Source: Halieaceae bacterium (GTDB taxonomy: Bacteria; Pseudomonadota; Gammaproteobacteria; Pseudomonadales; Halieaceae). From it: a stretch of 5,428 nt of DNA. Shown here in pieces: positions 1 through 5,428 of this stretch (positions are counted from its first letter, which is position 1; each line of letters opens with the position of its first letter). The notes below the pieces were generated by a model. That model was not told where the DNA came from, did no database searches, and saw nothing but the letters and a program-made list of their open reading frames with translations. The stretch spans positions 15,784 through 21,211 of the forward strand of contig NZIH01000057.1 in NCBI GenBank assembly GCA_002691565.1, given 5' to 3'. A program made the position numbers and the translations under genes.

Positions 1-390
1 TTTCAGTTGCTTCTCGGTAAATCGGGTCACCAAGGCTTGAAGCACCTGGCGCGGATCTCCCATGTAGGGGCTCCCGTCTTTATCGAACATACTCAGTAGC
101 ACCTGAGCCTGATCCACGCCGCGCTCGGTGAGCAGCGGTCGAAGAGACCCCTCCACAAGGTGGCAGTATCCGTCGATATCTCCGTTGGCGTGGGCAAGCG
201 CGGGAATGTCACGCCCCCAGACGTCGAGCCCAAGTGCCGACTTCGGGAGCTTGAGGCCCTGCTGCTCGATCGTGTCGATTTTCTGCACGGGCAGCCACTT
301 TCCTCGCGCGATACCGTTGCAGTCGGTAATCAGCGCTTCCACCATGGTGATGTCCGGATAGGCGTTAAGAAATTGTCTTGTCGACTGCAC
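1..390 (-). CDS. Glutamine synthetase family protein (gamma-glutamylpolyamine synthetase-like), N-terminal part
   Basis: Enzymes of this family use ATP to join glutamate to ammonia or, in the PuuA-like branch, to an amine such as putrescine, in the cytoplasm. Reverse-strand translation gives 130 uninterrupted codons that run off the left edge, against roughly 450-470 for the family, so only the N-terminal beta-grasp region and the start of the catalytic domain are visible. Supporting motifs are ALITDCNGIARGKWLP (residues 19-34), LPKSALGLDVWG (47-58) and the GDPR signature (111-114). The active-site glutamates and ATP-binding segments lie outside. I chose the GTG at 390 because an in-frame TAG lies at 396-394 and the only nearby ATG (345) falls inside the conserved segment. 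The ribosome site is weak (GAG, 8 nt upstream). It follows the LuxR-type regulator on the same strand. Family is near certain. Polyamine specificity is inferred from resemblance to PuuA-type proteins, and a true ammonia-using synthetase is unlikely given the divergent N-terminus. Confidence 0.85.
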   Translation of the reverse strand, partial: MQSTRQFLNAYPDITMVEALITDCNGIARGKWLPVQKIDTIEQQGLKLPKSALGLDVWGRDIPALAHANGDIDGYCHLVEGSLRPLLTERGVDQAQVLLSMFDKDGSPYMGDPRQVLQALVTRFTEKQLK

Positions 391-420
391 AACCTAGACT
401 CGTTAAGGGTAAGGCCAAAT

Positions 421-454
421 GGTCGGTTATGGCCCGCGCGGGCTCAATGACCAA
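421..454 (-). promoter_or_regulatory. Candidate promoter/operator before the glutamine synthetase-like gene
   Basis: The gap between the regulator stop (491) and the glutamine synthetase-like start (390) contains a perfect 12-bp palindrome, GCCCGCGCGGGC, at 432-443. On the minus strand it sits inside the 17-nt space between TTGGTC (454-449, a weak -35) and CATAAC (431-426, a 4/6 match to -10). A dyad in a promoter spacer is a common operator arrangement, so this could be where the neighbouring regulator or another protein acts. The promoter boxes are poor, and the palindrome could simply be a short GC-rich hairpin. It is not followed by a T run in either direction, so it is not a standard terminator. 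Confidence 0.3.
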
Positions 455-490
455 GGTGGGGCAATCGATACCTTAGCTGGGTCAATACAC

Positions 491-1327
491 TTAATTCATG
501 TAGATTTTAAGGGGGTCTTGGCCCTTTGATTGCGCCACGTAGGGAATGGCGTTGATGAAGAGCGCAAACAGATCCGCTTGACTGTTGACATCAAGCTTCT
601 TGTAGATCGACTTTCTATGTCGGCGGACGGTTTCTAGGGAAATATCGAGTTTTTCGGCACTCGTGTCTGCACCATAGCCACGAAGTAGTAACTCCAGAAC
701 TTCCTGCTCTCTGTCGCTAACGAAACTCTTTCCAAAAGACTCAAAGCCTTGCTGGATGTGATGGTCGACACCCGGTTGTAATAGGTTGCTTTCTACAAAC
801 TCTTCTCGGCGCGTGTGAAGGTCAATCAGTTCGGCGATGACCTGGCTAACACTGTACAGCCAGTTGTATTCATCTTCGCTGAACCCACCCTGGCTTTCGA
901 GGCGCATCAGGCTAATGTTGACGACACTGCCATCACCAAGGCGCGTGACAATAATGGCTTCATCAACCGTGCCCGTGTTCGCATAGTAGTTTTGATGGTA
1001 ACTACTCTCCTCGAAATCCCCGGTTACTAAACGTGACAGGCGATAGCAGTTATTGCGAGGAGAGCTCAGCGAGATTTTAAAAAAAGGATCTTCCCGGTAG
1101 GGGCCTTCTAGGTACTCGTCAACCTGAGAGCCATAGGCTTCTTTCGGAATTTTATGGTCTAGCAGTTTTGGCGGCAGGTCTCGGTGATACAGCCACGCCT
1201 GTGGAAATGCCACTGGAACTTGTGCCTCAATGGCGGCGAACACCTGCTGGAAAAAAATTGGCTCGCCAACATGAGCAATCATATTGGCGAGATCTGTGCT
1301 CCAACGTTGAAAGGCGCTTGTATCCAC
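491..1327 (-). CDS. LuxR-type helix-turn-helix transcriptional regulator with N-terminal sensor-like domain
   Basis: Predicted DNA-binding regulator. Numbered on the longest reading (299 residues, TTG at 1390), a C-terminal LuxR/FixJ helix-turn-helix spans about 223-285: SDREQEVLELL (225-235) is the usual entry motif and SLETVRRHRKSIYKKL (251-266) carries the recognition helix. Residues 30-195 form a ligand-sensing-type domain, possibly GAF-like, with GPYREDPFF (96-104); no phosphoacceptor receiver domain or membrane segment is visible. Two starts are plausible. GTG at 1327 (V22) has GGAG 9 nt upstream and leaves 278 residues; TTG at 1390 has AAGG 6 nt upstream. I prefer GTG because its ribosome site is better, the codon is commoner, and the conserved-looking part begins just after it. 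The gene lies downstream of proS with no clear terminator between them and upstream of the glutamine synthetase-like gene on the same strand, which it may control. The ligand is unknown; acyl-homoserine lactone sensing is not supported. Confidence 0.88.
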   Translation of the reverse strand: MDTSAFQRWSTDLANMIAHVGEPIFFQQVFAAIEAQVPVAFPQAWLYHRDLPPKLLDHKIPKEAYGSQVDEYLEGPYREDPFFKISLSSPRNNCYRLSRLVTGDFEESSYHQNYYANTGTVDEAIIVTRLGDGSVVNISLMRLESQGGFSEDEYNWLYSVSQVIAELIDLHTRREEFVESNLLQPGVDHHIQQGFESFGKSFVSDREQEVLELLLRGYGADTSAEKLDISLETVRRHRKSIYKKLDVNSQADLFALFINAIPYVAQSKGQDPLKIYMN

Positions 1328-1431
1328 GAGTCGACGCTCCGTTGACGATCTAGCCTGTTGTAGGGTGTAGCGTTTCGCCTCAGAGGTCAATCAGACCCTT
1401 GTCGAGACGCGTTTGGTCCCACAATATCGTT

Positions 1432-3138
1432 TTAACCACACACTCGCTGTGCAAGGTGCTCAGCTGTATCGCCAAGGGCAACCTTTGTAGCTTCAGTTTC
1501 TCTGCGGCCCTGAATTTCGACGACGCCATCAGCGAGAGAGCGCTCCCCAATGGTGACTCGAAGCGGAATACCGATGAGCTCGCAATCGGCAAATTTCACA
1601 CCGGGTCTCTCTTTCCGATCATCCATCGCGACGTTTATACCCCGCGCCTTCAGGTCTGCGTACAGCGTCTCTGTGGCCTTCGCGACCATCTCAGACTTAT
1701 CCATGCCAAGTGGGATTAGAACAACAGAGAACGGCGCCATCGTGTCGGGCCAAATAATGCCGTTTTCATCGTTATTTTGCTCGATCGCCGCCGCCACAAT
1801 GCGTGTGATGCCTATTCCGTAGCATCCCATGCTCATGGGAACTGATTTGCCGTTCTGATCTAGGACTTCTGCGCGCATTGCCTCGGAATATTTGGTGCCG
1901 AGTTGGAAAATGTGACCGACTTCGATGCCACGTTTAATCTCAACCAGACCCTTTCCGCAGGGGCTGGGATCACCCGCGGCTACTGTTCGCAAGTCAGCGA
2001 CTTCAAATGAAGTGATATCTCGGTGCCAGTTAACACCTTTAAGGTGCTTGTCGTCCTGATTGGCACCACAGACGAAGTTGCTCAGTACCGATGCGGCTCT
2101 GTCCACCACAATGCGCGTGTCCAACCCCACGGGGCCCAATGATCCGAACGATGCGCCGGTGGCTGCCTTAACGGCTCCCTCCTCTGCCATCTGAAGTGGT
2201 TGGCTAATGCCTGAGAGTTTTTCCGCTTTTATCTGATTGAGTTGATGGTCGCCACGTAACACCAGTGCGACCAATTCGCCCTCGGCGCCTTCGACGAACA
2301 AGGTCTTGATCGACGCACTGGCTGCGACTCCGTGCTTCTTCTCTAGTGCATCGATGGTTTTCGTATCGGGCGTATCAAATACCGTCATGGGCTCTTGCGC
2401 GGCAGGAATCGCCTCGGGTGTGAGCGCCTCAGCGAGTTCAACATTGGCGGCAAAGTCGCTTTCCGTGGAGAAGGCGATGTCGTCTTCGCCCGAGTCAGCC
2501 AAGACGTGGAACTCATGCGAATGACTGCCGCCAATCGAACCTGTGTCGGCTTCTACAGGCCGATAATCTAAGCCCAGTCTGTCGAAAATGGTGGAGTAGG
2601 CCTCATGCATTCGCCAGTAGGTTTTTTCAAGCGACGCATGATCCTCATGAAATGAATAGGCATCCTTCATCACGAACTCGCGTGAGCGCATGACACCAAA
2701 ACGCGGCCGAATTTCATCCCGAAATTTCGTTTGAATTTGGAAATAGTTGATGGGTAAACGCTTATAGCTTTTGATCTCGGACTTTGCCAGTTCCGTTATG
2801 ACTTCCTCGTGGGTTGGCCCCAGGCAGAAGTCACGCTCATGACGGTCCTTAAGTCGGCACAGCTCGGGGCCATACTGTTCCCACCGACCTGATTCCTGCC
2901 ACAACTCTGCAGGTTGAACCACGGGCATTGCGACTTCAACCGCCCCCGCGTTCTCCATTTCTTCACGGACTACCCGCTCTACGTTTCTGACAACCTTCAA
3001 CCCCAGTGGCATCCAGGTATAAATACCGGCCGCGATACGTCTTATGAGGCCGGCGCGAAGCATCAGTCGGTGGCTGATTACCTCTGCGTCCGCAGGTGTT
3101 TCCTTGGTGGTAGATAGGGGAAAATTTGAAAATCGCAT
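1432..3138 (-). CDS. proS: Prolyl-tRNA synthetase, bacterial type with editing insert
   Basis: Charges tRNA-Pro with proline in the cytoplasm. The 568-residue product has the length and order of the bacterial (E. coli-like) class II enzyme. The N-terminus [19 protein letters not shown] is typical. Motif 1 lies around 41-75, the TxE-type loop GPTHEEVI at 107-114, motif 2 [17 protein letters not shown] at 139-155, and motif 3 [14 protein letters not shown] at 437-450. The editing insert (INS domain, which deacylates Ala-tRNA-Pro) covers about 224-407. It retains SIKTLFV (276-282), whose Lys278 matches the editing lysine known in E. coli, and [14 protein letters not shown] (358-371). The C-terminal anticodon-binding domain follows from about 470. 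An upstream in-frame TTG (3141) adds one residue, but ATG at 3138 has AGGA seven bases upstream and matches the family N-terminus. No disruption is seen. The gene diverges from the HU-like gene. Confidence 0.98.
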   Translation of the reverse strand: MRFSNFPLSTTKETPADAEVISHRLMLRAGLIRRIAAGIYTWMPLGLKVVRNVERVVREEMENAGAVEVAMPVVQPAELWQESGRWEQYGPELCRLKDRHERDFCLGPTHEEVITELAKSEIKSYKRLPINYFQIQTKFRDEIRPRFGVMRSREFVMKDAYSFHEDHASLEKTYWRMHEAYSTIFDRLGLDYRPVEADTGSIGGSHSHEFHVLADSGEDDIAFSTESDFAANVELAEALTPEAIPAAQEPMTVFDTPDTKTIDALEKKHGVAASASIKTLFVEGAEGELVALVLRGDHQLNQIKAEKLSGISQPLQMAEEGAVKAATGASFGSLGPVGLDTRIVVDRAASVLSNFVCGANQDDKHLKGVNWHRDITSFEVADLRTVAAGDPSPCGKGLVEIKRGIEVGHIFQLGTKYSEAMRAEVLDQNGKSVPMSMGCYGIGITRIVAAAIEQNNDENGIIWPDTMAPFSVVLIPLGMDKSEMVAKATETLYADLKARGINVAMDDRKERPGVKFADCELIGIPLRVTIGERSLADGVVEIQGRRETEATKVALGDTAEHLAQRVCG

Positions 3139-3145
3139 CAAGATT

Positions 3146-3149
3146 TCCT
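3146..3149 (-). promoter_or_regulatory. Ribosome binding site of proS
   Basis: On the minus strand AGGA lies 7 nt before the ATG at 3138. This spacing favours that ATG over the adjacent upstream TTG codon as the proS start. Confidence 0.7.
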
Positions 3150-3193
3150 ATGAATAAATGACGAGTGAAGACCGCTCTGAGGCGCCGCGCGCA

Positions 3194-3202
3194 AGTGTAC
3201 CA
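3194..3202 (-). promoter_or_regulatory. Candidate extended -10 promoter for proS
   Basis: Minus-strand TGGTACACT reads as an extended -10 element (TG, one base, then TACACT, a 4/6 match to TATAAT). No good -35 lies 16-18 nt upstream, which is tolerated for extended -10 promoters. Transcription would begin near 3187 and give a leader of about 50 nt. The element overlaps the left arm of the inverted repeat at 3199-3207. Confidence 0.4.
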
Positions 3203-3266
3203 AAACTGGGTTTTTAGGTCGCTAGTTAGCAATTCAATCGTTCCTAAACCGATAGCGAGTTTTGGT
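3199..3266. repeat. Imperfect inverted repeat in the divergent proS/HU intergenic region
   Basis: A 9-bp perfect pair, ACCAAAACT (3199-3207) and AGTTTTGGT (3258-3266), encloses further complementary pairs: TCGCTA (3219-3224) with TAGCGA (3253-3258), and GGTTTTTAGG (3209-3218) with CCTAAACC (3243-3250, two bases shorter). The last two pairs cannot form at the same time, so two alternative foldings exist. A short palindrome, GCTAGTTAGC, sits at 3221-3230. The left arm overlaps the candidate proS -10, and the right arm ends 14 bp before the HU-gene -35. It could be a shared operator or a cruciform-prone site. Pairing is seen directly; function is inference. Confidence 0.5.
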
Positions 3267-3280
3267 GTGCGTCGCAATGG

Positions 3281-3309
3281 TTGTCAGTTGCGGCATCGCT
3301 GTCTATTCT
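3281..3309 (+). promoter_or_regulatory. Sigma70-type promoter of the HU-like gene
   Basis: TTGTCA (3281-3286, 5/6 match to -35), a 17-nt spacer, and TATTCT (3304-3309, 4/6 match to -10) form the best promoter seen in the window. Transcription would start near 3316, about 34 nt before the GTG start at 3350. Longer readings of the gene starting at TTG 3281 or ATG 3320 would lie inside the promoter or leave almost no leader, so the promoter helps fix the start. Confidence 0.65.
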
Positions 3310-3337
3310 AGCGACGCTGATGAGCCACACCGAATGC

Positions 3338-3342
3338 GGGGA
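3338..3342 (+). promoter_or_regulatory. Ribosome binding site deciding the HU-like start
   Basis: GGGGA lies 7 nt before GTG at 3350. The alternative ATG at 3320 has no recognisable purine-rich site upstream. Confidence 0.6.
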
Positions 3343-3349
3343 AAACAAC

Positions 3350-3706
3350 GTGCAAGCCGACGATCTGAAGACCAAAAAAGGGAAGAAAAAGAAGAAGACT
3401 CATGGCCTGTCAAAGGGTGATTTGCACAGGGCGATTGCGGAAAAATCCGGTCTCAGCAAGAAGCGTGTGGCGGAGGTTTTTGATGCGCTAGAGCACGTGC
3501 TCGCGGAACAGCTCAATAGTGACGGGCCGGGAGAGTTTACTCTGCCCGGGTTGGTGAAATTCACCACTGCAACCCGCCCGGCGATAAAAGCTAGGAAAGG
3601 CATCAACCCCTTCACGGGTGAAGAGACCGTATTTGCAGCTCGCCCAGAGTCGCGCAGCGTAAAAATTCGGGCATTGAAGAAGTTGAAAGGCTTCGCGAAC
3701 TCGTAA
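3350..3706 (+). CDS. HU-family DNA-binding protein with lysine-rich N-terminal tail
   Basis: Small nucleoid-associated protein expected to bind and bend DNA as a dimer. From the GTG at 3350 it has 118 residues, longer than the roughly 90 of classical HU. A basic tail at 7-16 (KTKKGKKKKK) precedes the HU fold. The helical part (about 20-56) includes LSKGDLHRAIAEKSGLSKKR. The strand region starts at GEFTLPGLVKF (61-71), and the DNA-gripping arm is at about 74-98 with ARKGINPFTGEE (81-92). The intercalating Pro is kept (Pro87), but the Arg of the classical GRNP tip is Ile85. The arm resembles a known group of larger HU-like proteins in beta- and gammaproteobacteria (KARKGVNPFTGEE type, from memory). 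GTG was preferred over TTG 3281 and ATG 3320 because of the promoter at 3281-3309 and the GGGGA ribosome site. It is divergent from proS and followed by the fmdB-like gene after 111 bp. Confidence 0.9.
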   Translation: MQADDLKTKKGKKKKKTHGLSKGDLHRAIAEKSGLSKKRVAEVFDALEHVLAEQLNSDGPGEFTLPGLVKFTTATRPAIKARKGINPFTGEETVFAARPESRSVKIRALKKLKGFANS

Positions 3707-3717
3707 TAAGCCCCATT

Positions 3718-3746
3718 GAGCGAGTAATGCCATTAACCTTGCGCTC
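3718..3746 (+). repeat. Nested inverted repeat after the HU-like gene
   Basis: GAGCG (3718-3722) pairs with CGCTC (3742-3746), and inside it TAATG (3725-3729) and CATTA (3731-3735) form an 11-bp dyad around one base. It begins 11 nt after the HU-like stop. There is no T run after it, so it is at best a weak or rho-assisted end of transcription, and it may be a protein-binding site near the next promoter. Confidence 0.3.
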
Positions 3747-3759
3747 TGATTAGTGTAAT
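3733..3759 (+). promoter_or_regulatory. Candidate promoter for the fmdB-like/aspS unit
   Basis: TGTAAT (3754-3759) is a 5/6 match to -10. TTAACC (3733-3738) is a 4/6 match to -35, but the 15-nt spacing is short. An overlapping alternative -10, TAATCT (3756-3761), gives 17-nt spacing with a poorer hexamer. Either would leave a leader of about 50 nt before the ATG at 3818. Readthrough from the HU-like gene is also possible. Confidence 0.35.
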
Positions 3760-3769
3760 CTCTCGCGCT

Positions 3770-3787
3770 CCGCGCGGTAGGGCGCGG
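3770..3787 (+). other. GC-rich hairpin in the leader of the fmdB-like gene
   Basis: CCGCGC (3770-3775) and GCGCGG (3782-3787) can form a 6-bp all-GC stem with the hexaloop GGTAGG. It lies between the candidate promoter and the ATG at 3818, ending 30 nt before it. No T tract follows, so it is not a terminator. It may be a leader structure or a chance GC-rich element. Confidence 0.35.
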
Positions 3788-3817
3788 GTTCGGTTTGTCA
3801 TCTTTGAGATTGTTCGC

Positions 3818-4084
3818 ATGCCAATTTACGAATACGTATGTGGTGCCTGCGGTAAAGCGCATGAGGCACTGCAAAAAATATCAGATGCTCCGCTGACGGA
3901 TTGTTCTGCTTGCGGGCAGTCGGCTCTTAAAAAAAAGGTGTCAGCGCCTGCCTTTAGACTGGCAGGATCAGGTTGGTACGAAACCGATTTTAAAACGGGT
4001 GCGAAGAAGAATTTAGCAAATGACTCGAAGGCTGAGTCGAGCGCGCCATCAACACCTTCTCCCTCGACTACATCGTCAGAGTAG
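3818..4084 (+). CDS. FmdB-family zinc-ribbon protein
   Basis: An 88-residue protein opening with MPIYEYVCGACGKAHEALQK, the hallmark of the FmdB/CxxC_CxxC_SSSS putative regulatory family. Two CxxC knuckles, Cys8/Cys11 and Cys29/Cys32, should hold one zinc ion. PAFRLAGSGWYETDFKTG follows (residues 49-66) and is also typical, and the tail from about 70 is a disordered Ser/Thr/Pro-rich stretch. The molecular function of the family is not established; a regulatory role was proposed from FmdB of a formamidase operon. The start is ATG 3818, with a weak GAG 9 nt upstream; its sequence matches the family's N-terminus. The gene ends 40 bp before aspS on the same strand, an arrangement common in gammaproteobacteria (from memory), so the two probably share a transcript. 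A run of eight A at codons for LKKK (about residue 37) does not break the frame. Confidence 0.93.
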   Translation: MPIYEYVCGACGKAHEALQKISDAPLTDCSACGQSALKKKVSAPAFRLAGSGWYETDFKTGAKKNLANDSKAESSAPSTPSPSTTSSE

Positions 4085-4124
4085 CGCAGCGGATGGATAC
4101 GAAGATTACAGGTAAACAATACTG

Positions 4125-5428
4125 ATGCGGACACATTACTGCGGTGCTACAAAAGACGTCGCTGTCGGCGAAACGGTCACCATTTGCGGCTGGGTAGATC
4201 GACGCCGAGACCACGGTGGCGTGATCTTTCTCGATATGCGTGACCGCGAGGGCATTGTTCAGGTCGTTTTTGATCCCGACACTCAGGAATATTTTGATCT
4301 GGCCGATCGTGTGCGCAGTGAGTACGTTCTGCAGATTACCGGGCGAGTCCGCCATCGTGCCGCCGAGACCATTAACCCCGCCATGGCAACGGGGCACATT
4401 GAAATTCTTGGAAAAGAGCTCGTTATTCTCAATGAGGCAGCGCCACCGCCATTCCCGCTGGATGCGCATCAATCAGTGGGCGAGGATGTGCGTTTACGCT
4501 ACCGGTTTATGGACCTTCGTCGCGACGCCATGCAGCGGAACCTCATCAGCCGGTCCCGAATTACATCCACGATCAGAACCTATCTGGAGTCGCAGGGCTT
4601 TCTCGATATTGAAACACCTGTTCTGACCCGAGCGACACCTGAGGGCGCTAGAGATTATCTGGTGCCGAGCAGAACCAACGCGTCAAAATTCTTTGCATTG
4701 CCCCAGTCGCCTCAGCTGTTCAAGCAGCTTTTGATGGTGTCGGGCTTTGATCGCTATTACCAAATTGCGCGTTGCTTCCGAGACGAAGATTTGCGGGCGG
4801 ACCGACAGCCAGAATTCACGCAGATCGATATCGAATTGTCGTTCACCGACGAGTCAGAGGTGATGAATCTCACCGAGGGAATGGTCAAACAGTTGTTCGA
4901 TCAGCATTTAGATGTTGATCTTGGAGAGTTTCCTCGGATGACATGGCATGAGGCGATGGAGCGCTTCGGCTCCGATAAGCCTGATTTGCGCATTGATCTC
5001 GAGCTTGTCTCTGTCGACGATCTGATGGCCGACGTTGAGTTCAAGGTGTTCTCCGGGCCCGCAAATGATGCGAATGGACGCGTTGCCGGATTGCGTGTTC
5101 CCGGTGGAGCTAAGATCAGCCGCAAGGAAATCGACGACCTTACGAAGTACGTCAGTAACTACGGAGCTCGTGGCCTGGCTTGGATCAAAGTCAATGACAA
5201 GGCTTCGGGTGTTGAGGGCTTGCAGTCCCCAATACTCAAGTTCATGCCTGAGGAGACCGTAGCGGCTTTGGTCGAGCGGCTGCAATTAGAGGATGGCGAC
5301 ATCGTCTTTTTCGGTGCTGATAGACGACAGGTCGTTAATGATTCGCTGGGTGCTTTGCGCCTAAAAGTGGCTGAGATGATGGACATCGTAGGCGATGGTT
5401 GGGCACCTTTATGGGTGATTGACTTCCC
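4125..5428 (+). CDS. aspS: Aspartyl-tRNA synthetase, N-terminal three quarters
   Basis: Class II enzyme that charges tRNA-Asp with aspartate in the cytoplasm. 434 full codons are visible of about 590, and the frame is open to the right edge. An OB-fold anticodon-binding domain covers about 1-105 ([20 protein letters not shown], 21-40). The catalytic core starts with motif 1 around FLDIETPVL (159-167), followed by [12 protein letters not shown] (172-183), [10 protein letters not shown] (195-204) and motif 2 [19 protein letters not shown] (213-231). GSDKPDLR (282-289) leads into the bacterial GAD insert (about 290-420). Motif 3 lies beyond the window. ATG 4125 matches the family N-terminus (MRTHYCG); the ribosome site is poor, with AGG 12 nt upstream. 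His30 sits where Pseudomonas has His and E. coli has Leu, which suggests a non-discriminating enzyme that also makes Asp-tRNA-Asn. The gene follows the fmdB-like gene in a likely shared unit. Confidence 0.97.
   Translation, partial: MRTHYCGATKDVAVGETVTICGWVDRRRDHGGVIFLDMRDREGIVQVVFDPDTQEYFDLADRVRSEYVLQITGRVRHRAAETINPAMATGHIEILGKELVILNEAAPPPFPLDAHQSVGEDVRLRYRFMDLRRDAMQRNLISRSRITSTIRTYLESQGFLDIETPVLTRATPEGARDYLVPSRTNASKFFALPQSPQLFKQLLMVSGFDRYYQIARCFRDEDLRADRQPEFTQIDIELSFTDESEVMNLTEGMVKQLFDQHLDVDLGEFPRMTWHEAMERFGSDKPDLRIDLELVSVDDLMADVEFKVFSGPANDANGRVAGLRVPGGAKISRKEIDDLTKYVSNYGARGLAWIKVNDKASGVEGLQSPILKFMPEETVAALVERLQLEDGDIVFFGADRRQVVNDSLGALRLKVAEMMDIVGDGWAPLWVIDF

Noticed and set aside
128..450. 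Two overlapping plus-strand open frames at the left end
   Set aside because: They lie opposite the glutamine synthetase-like frame, which has recognisable family motifs; neither shows a domain or good ribosome site.
1391..1431. Terminator between proS and the LuxR-type gene
   Set aside because: Only a 4-bp GACC/GGTC pairing with a long loop and no T run; not a credible rho-independent terminator.
1399..1822. Plus-strand open frames opposite the 3' end of proS
   Set aside because: Antisense shadows of proS with no recognisable protein features.
3371..3400. Purine-rich A/G run in the lysine tail of the HU-like gene as a programmed frameshift site
   Set aside because: The A6G heptamer is not phased as X XXY YYZ relative to the reading frame, and the zero frame continues through a complete HU domain.
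3488..3874. Minus-strand 128-codon frame across the HU-like gene and the start of the fmdB-like gene
   Set aside because: It runs antisense to two genes with clear family signatures and has no recognisable motif.
3929..3936. Run of eight A in the fmdB-like gene as a frameshift or pseudogene signal
   Set aside because: The zero frame is intact and encodes the typical conserved stretch after the run.
4068..4472. Minus-strand 134-codon frame opposite the aspS start
   Set aside because: It overlaps the conserved anticodon-binding domain of AspRS on the other strand; composition is that of a shadow frame.
4908..5386. Minus-strand frames opposite the GAD region of aspS
   Set aside because: Antisense to well-conserved aspS sequence; no independent support.
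1..5428. tRNA genes, CRISPR arrays, insertion sequences, toxin-antitoxin or phage defence genes
   Set aside because: No cloverleaf, direct repeat array, transposase motif or defence-type domain was seen on either strand; nearly all sequence is accounted for by the six genes.

Overview
The window reads as a chromosomal segment of a gammaproteobacterium, probably a marine or environmental lineage on the Pseudomonas/Cellvibrio side rather than an enteric. This is inferred from protein similarity recalled from memory (prolyl- and aspartyl-tRNA synthetases, an FmdB-type zinc ribbon upstream of aspS, a Lys-tailed HU protein) and from a moderate base composition. No database search was possible.

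Layout. The left 3.1 kb is on the minus strand, transcribed right to left: proS (prolyl-tRNA synthetase, complete), then a LuxR-type helix-turn-helix regulator (complete, start ambiguous), then the N-terminal 130 codons of a glutamine-synthetase-family enzyme of the gamma-glutamylpolyamine synthetase type, cut by the window edge. A divergent intergenic region of about 210 bp (3139-3349) holds a good sigma70-like promoter for the rightward gene, a candidate extended -10 promoter for proS, and a striking inverted repeat between them. The right part is on the plus strand: a small HU-family DNA-binding protein with a lysine-rich N-terminal tail, an FmdB-family zinc-ribbon protein, and aspS (aspartyl-tRNA synthetase, 434 codons visible, cut by the right edge).

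How the genes fit together. proS, fmdB-like and aspS are housekeeping/translation genes, and the HU-like gene encodes a nucleoid protein. The only accessory-looking pair is the LuxR-type regulator and the glutamine-synthetase-like gene. Their order and strand suggest that the regulator controls a gamma-glutamylation (amine or polyamine assimilation) pathway continuing to the left of the window.

No RNA gene, insertion sequence, CRISPR array, phage gene or convincing rho-independent terminator was seen. The window looks largely ordinary. The points most worth a second look are the AspRS tRNA-discrimination residues (His30/Glu81), the inverted repeat in the proS/HU intergenic region, the promoter-based revision of the HU start, and the regulator/glutamine-synthetase pair with a GC-rich palindrome between them. 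I did not find a convincing undescribed system.
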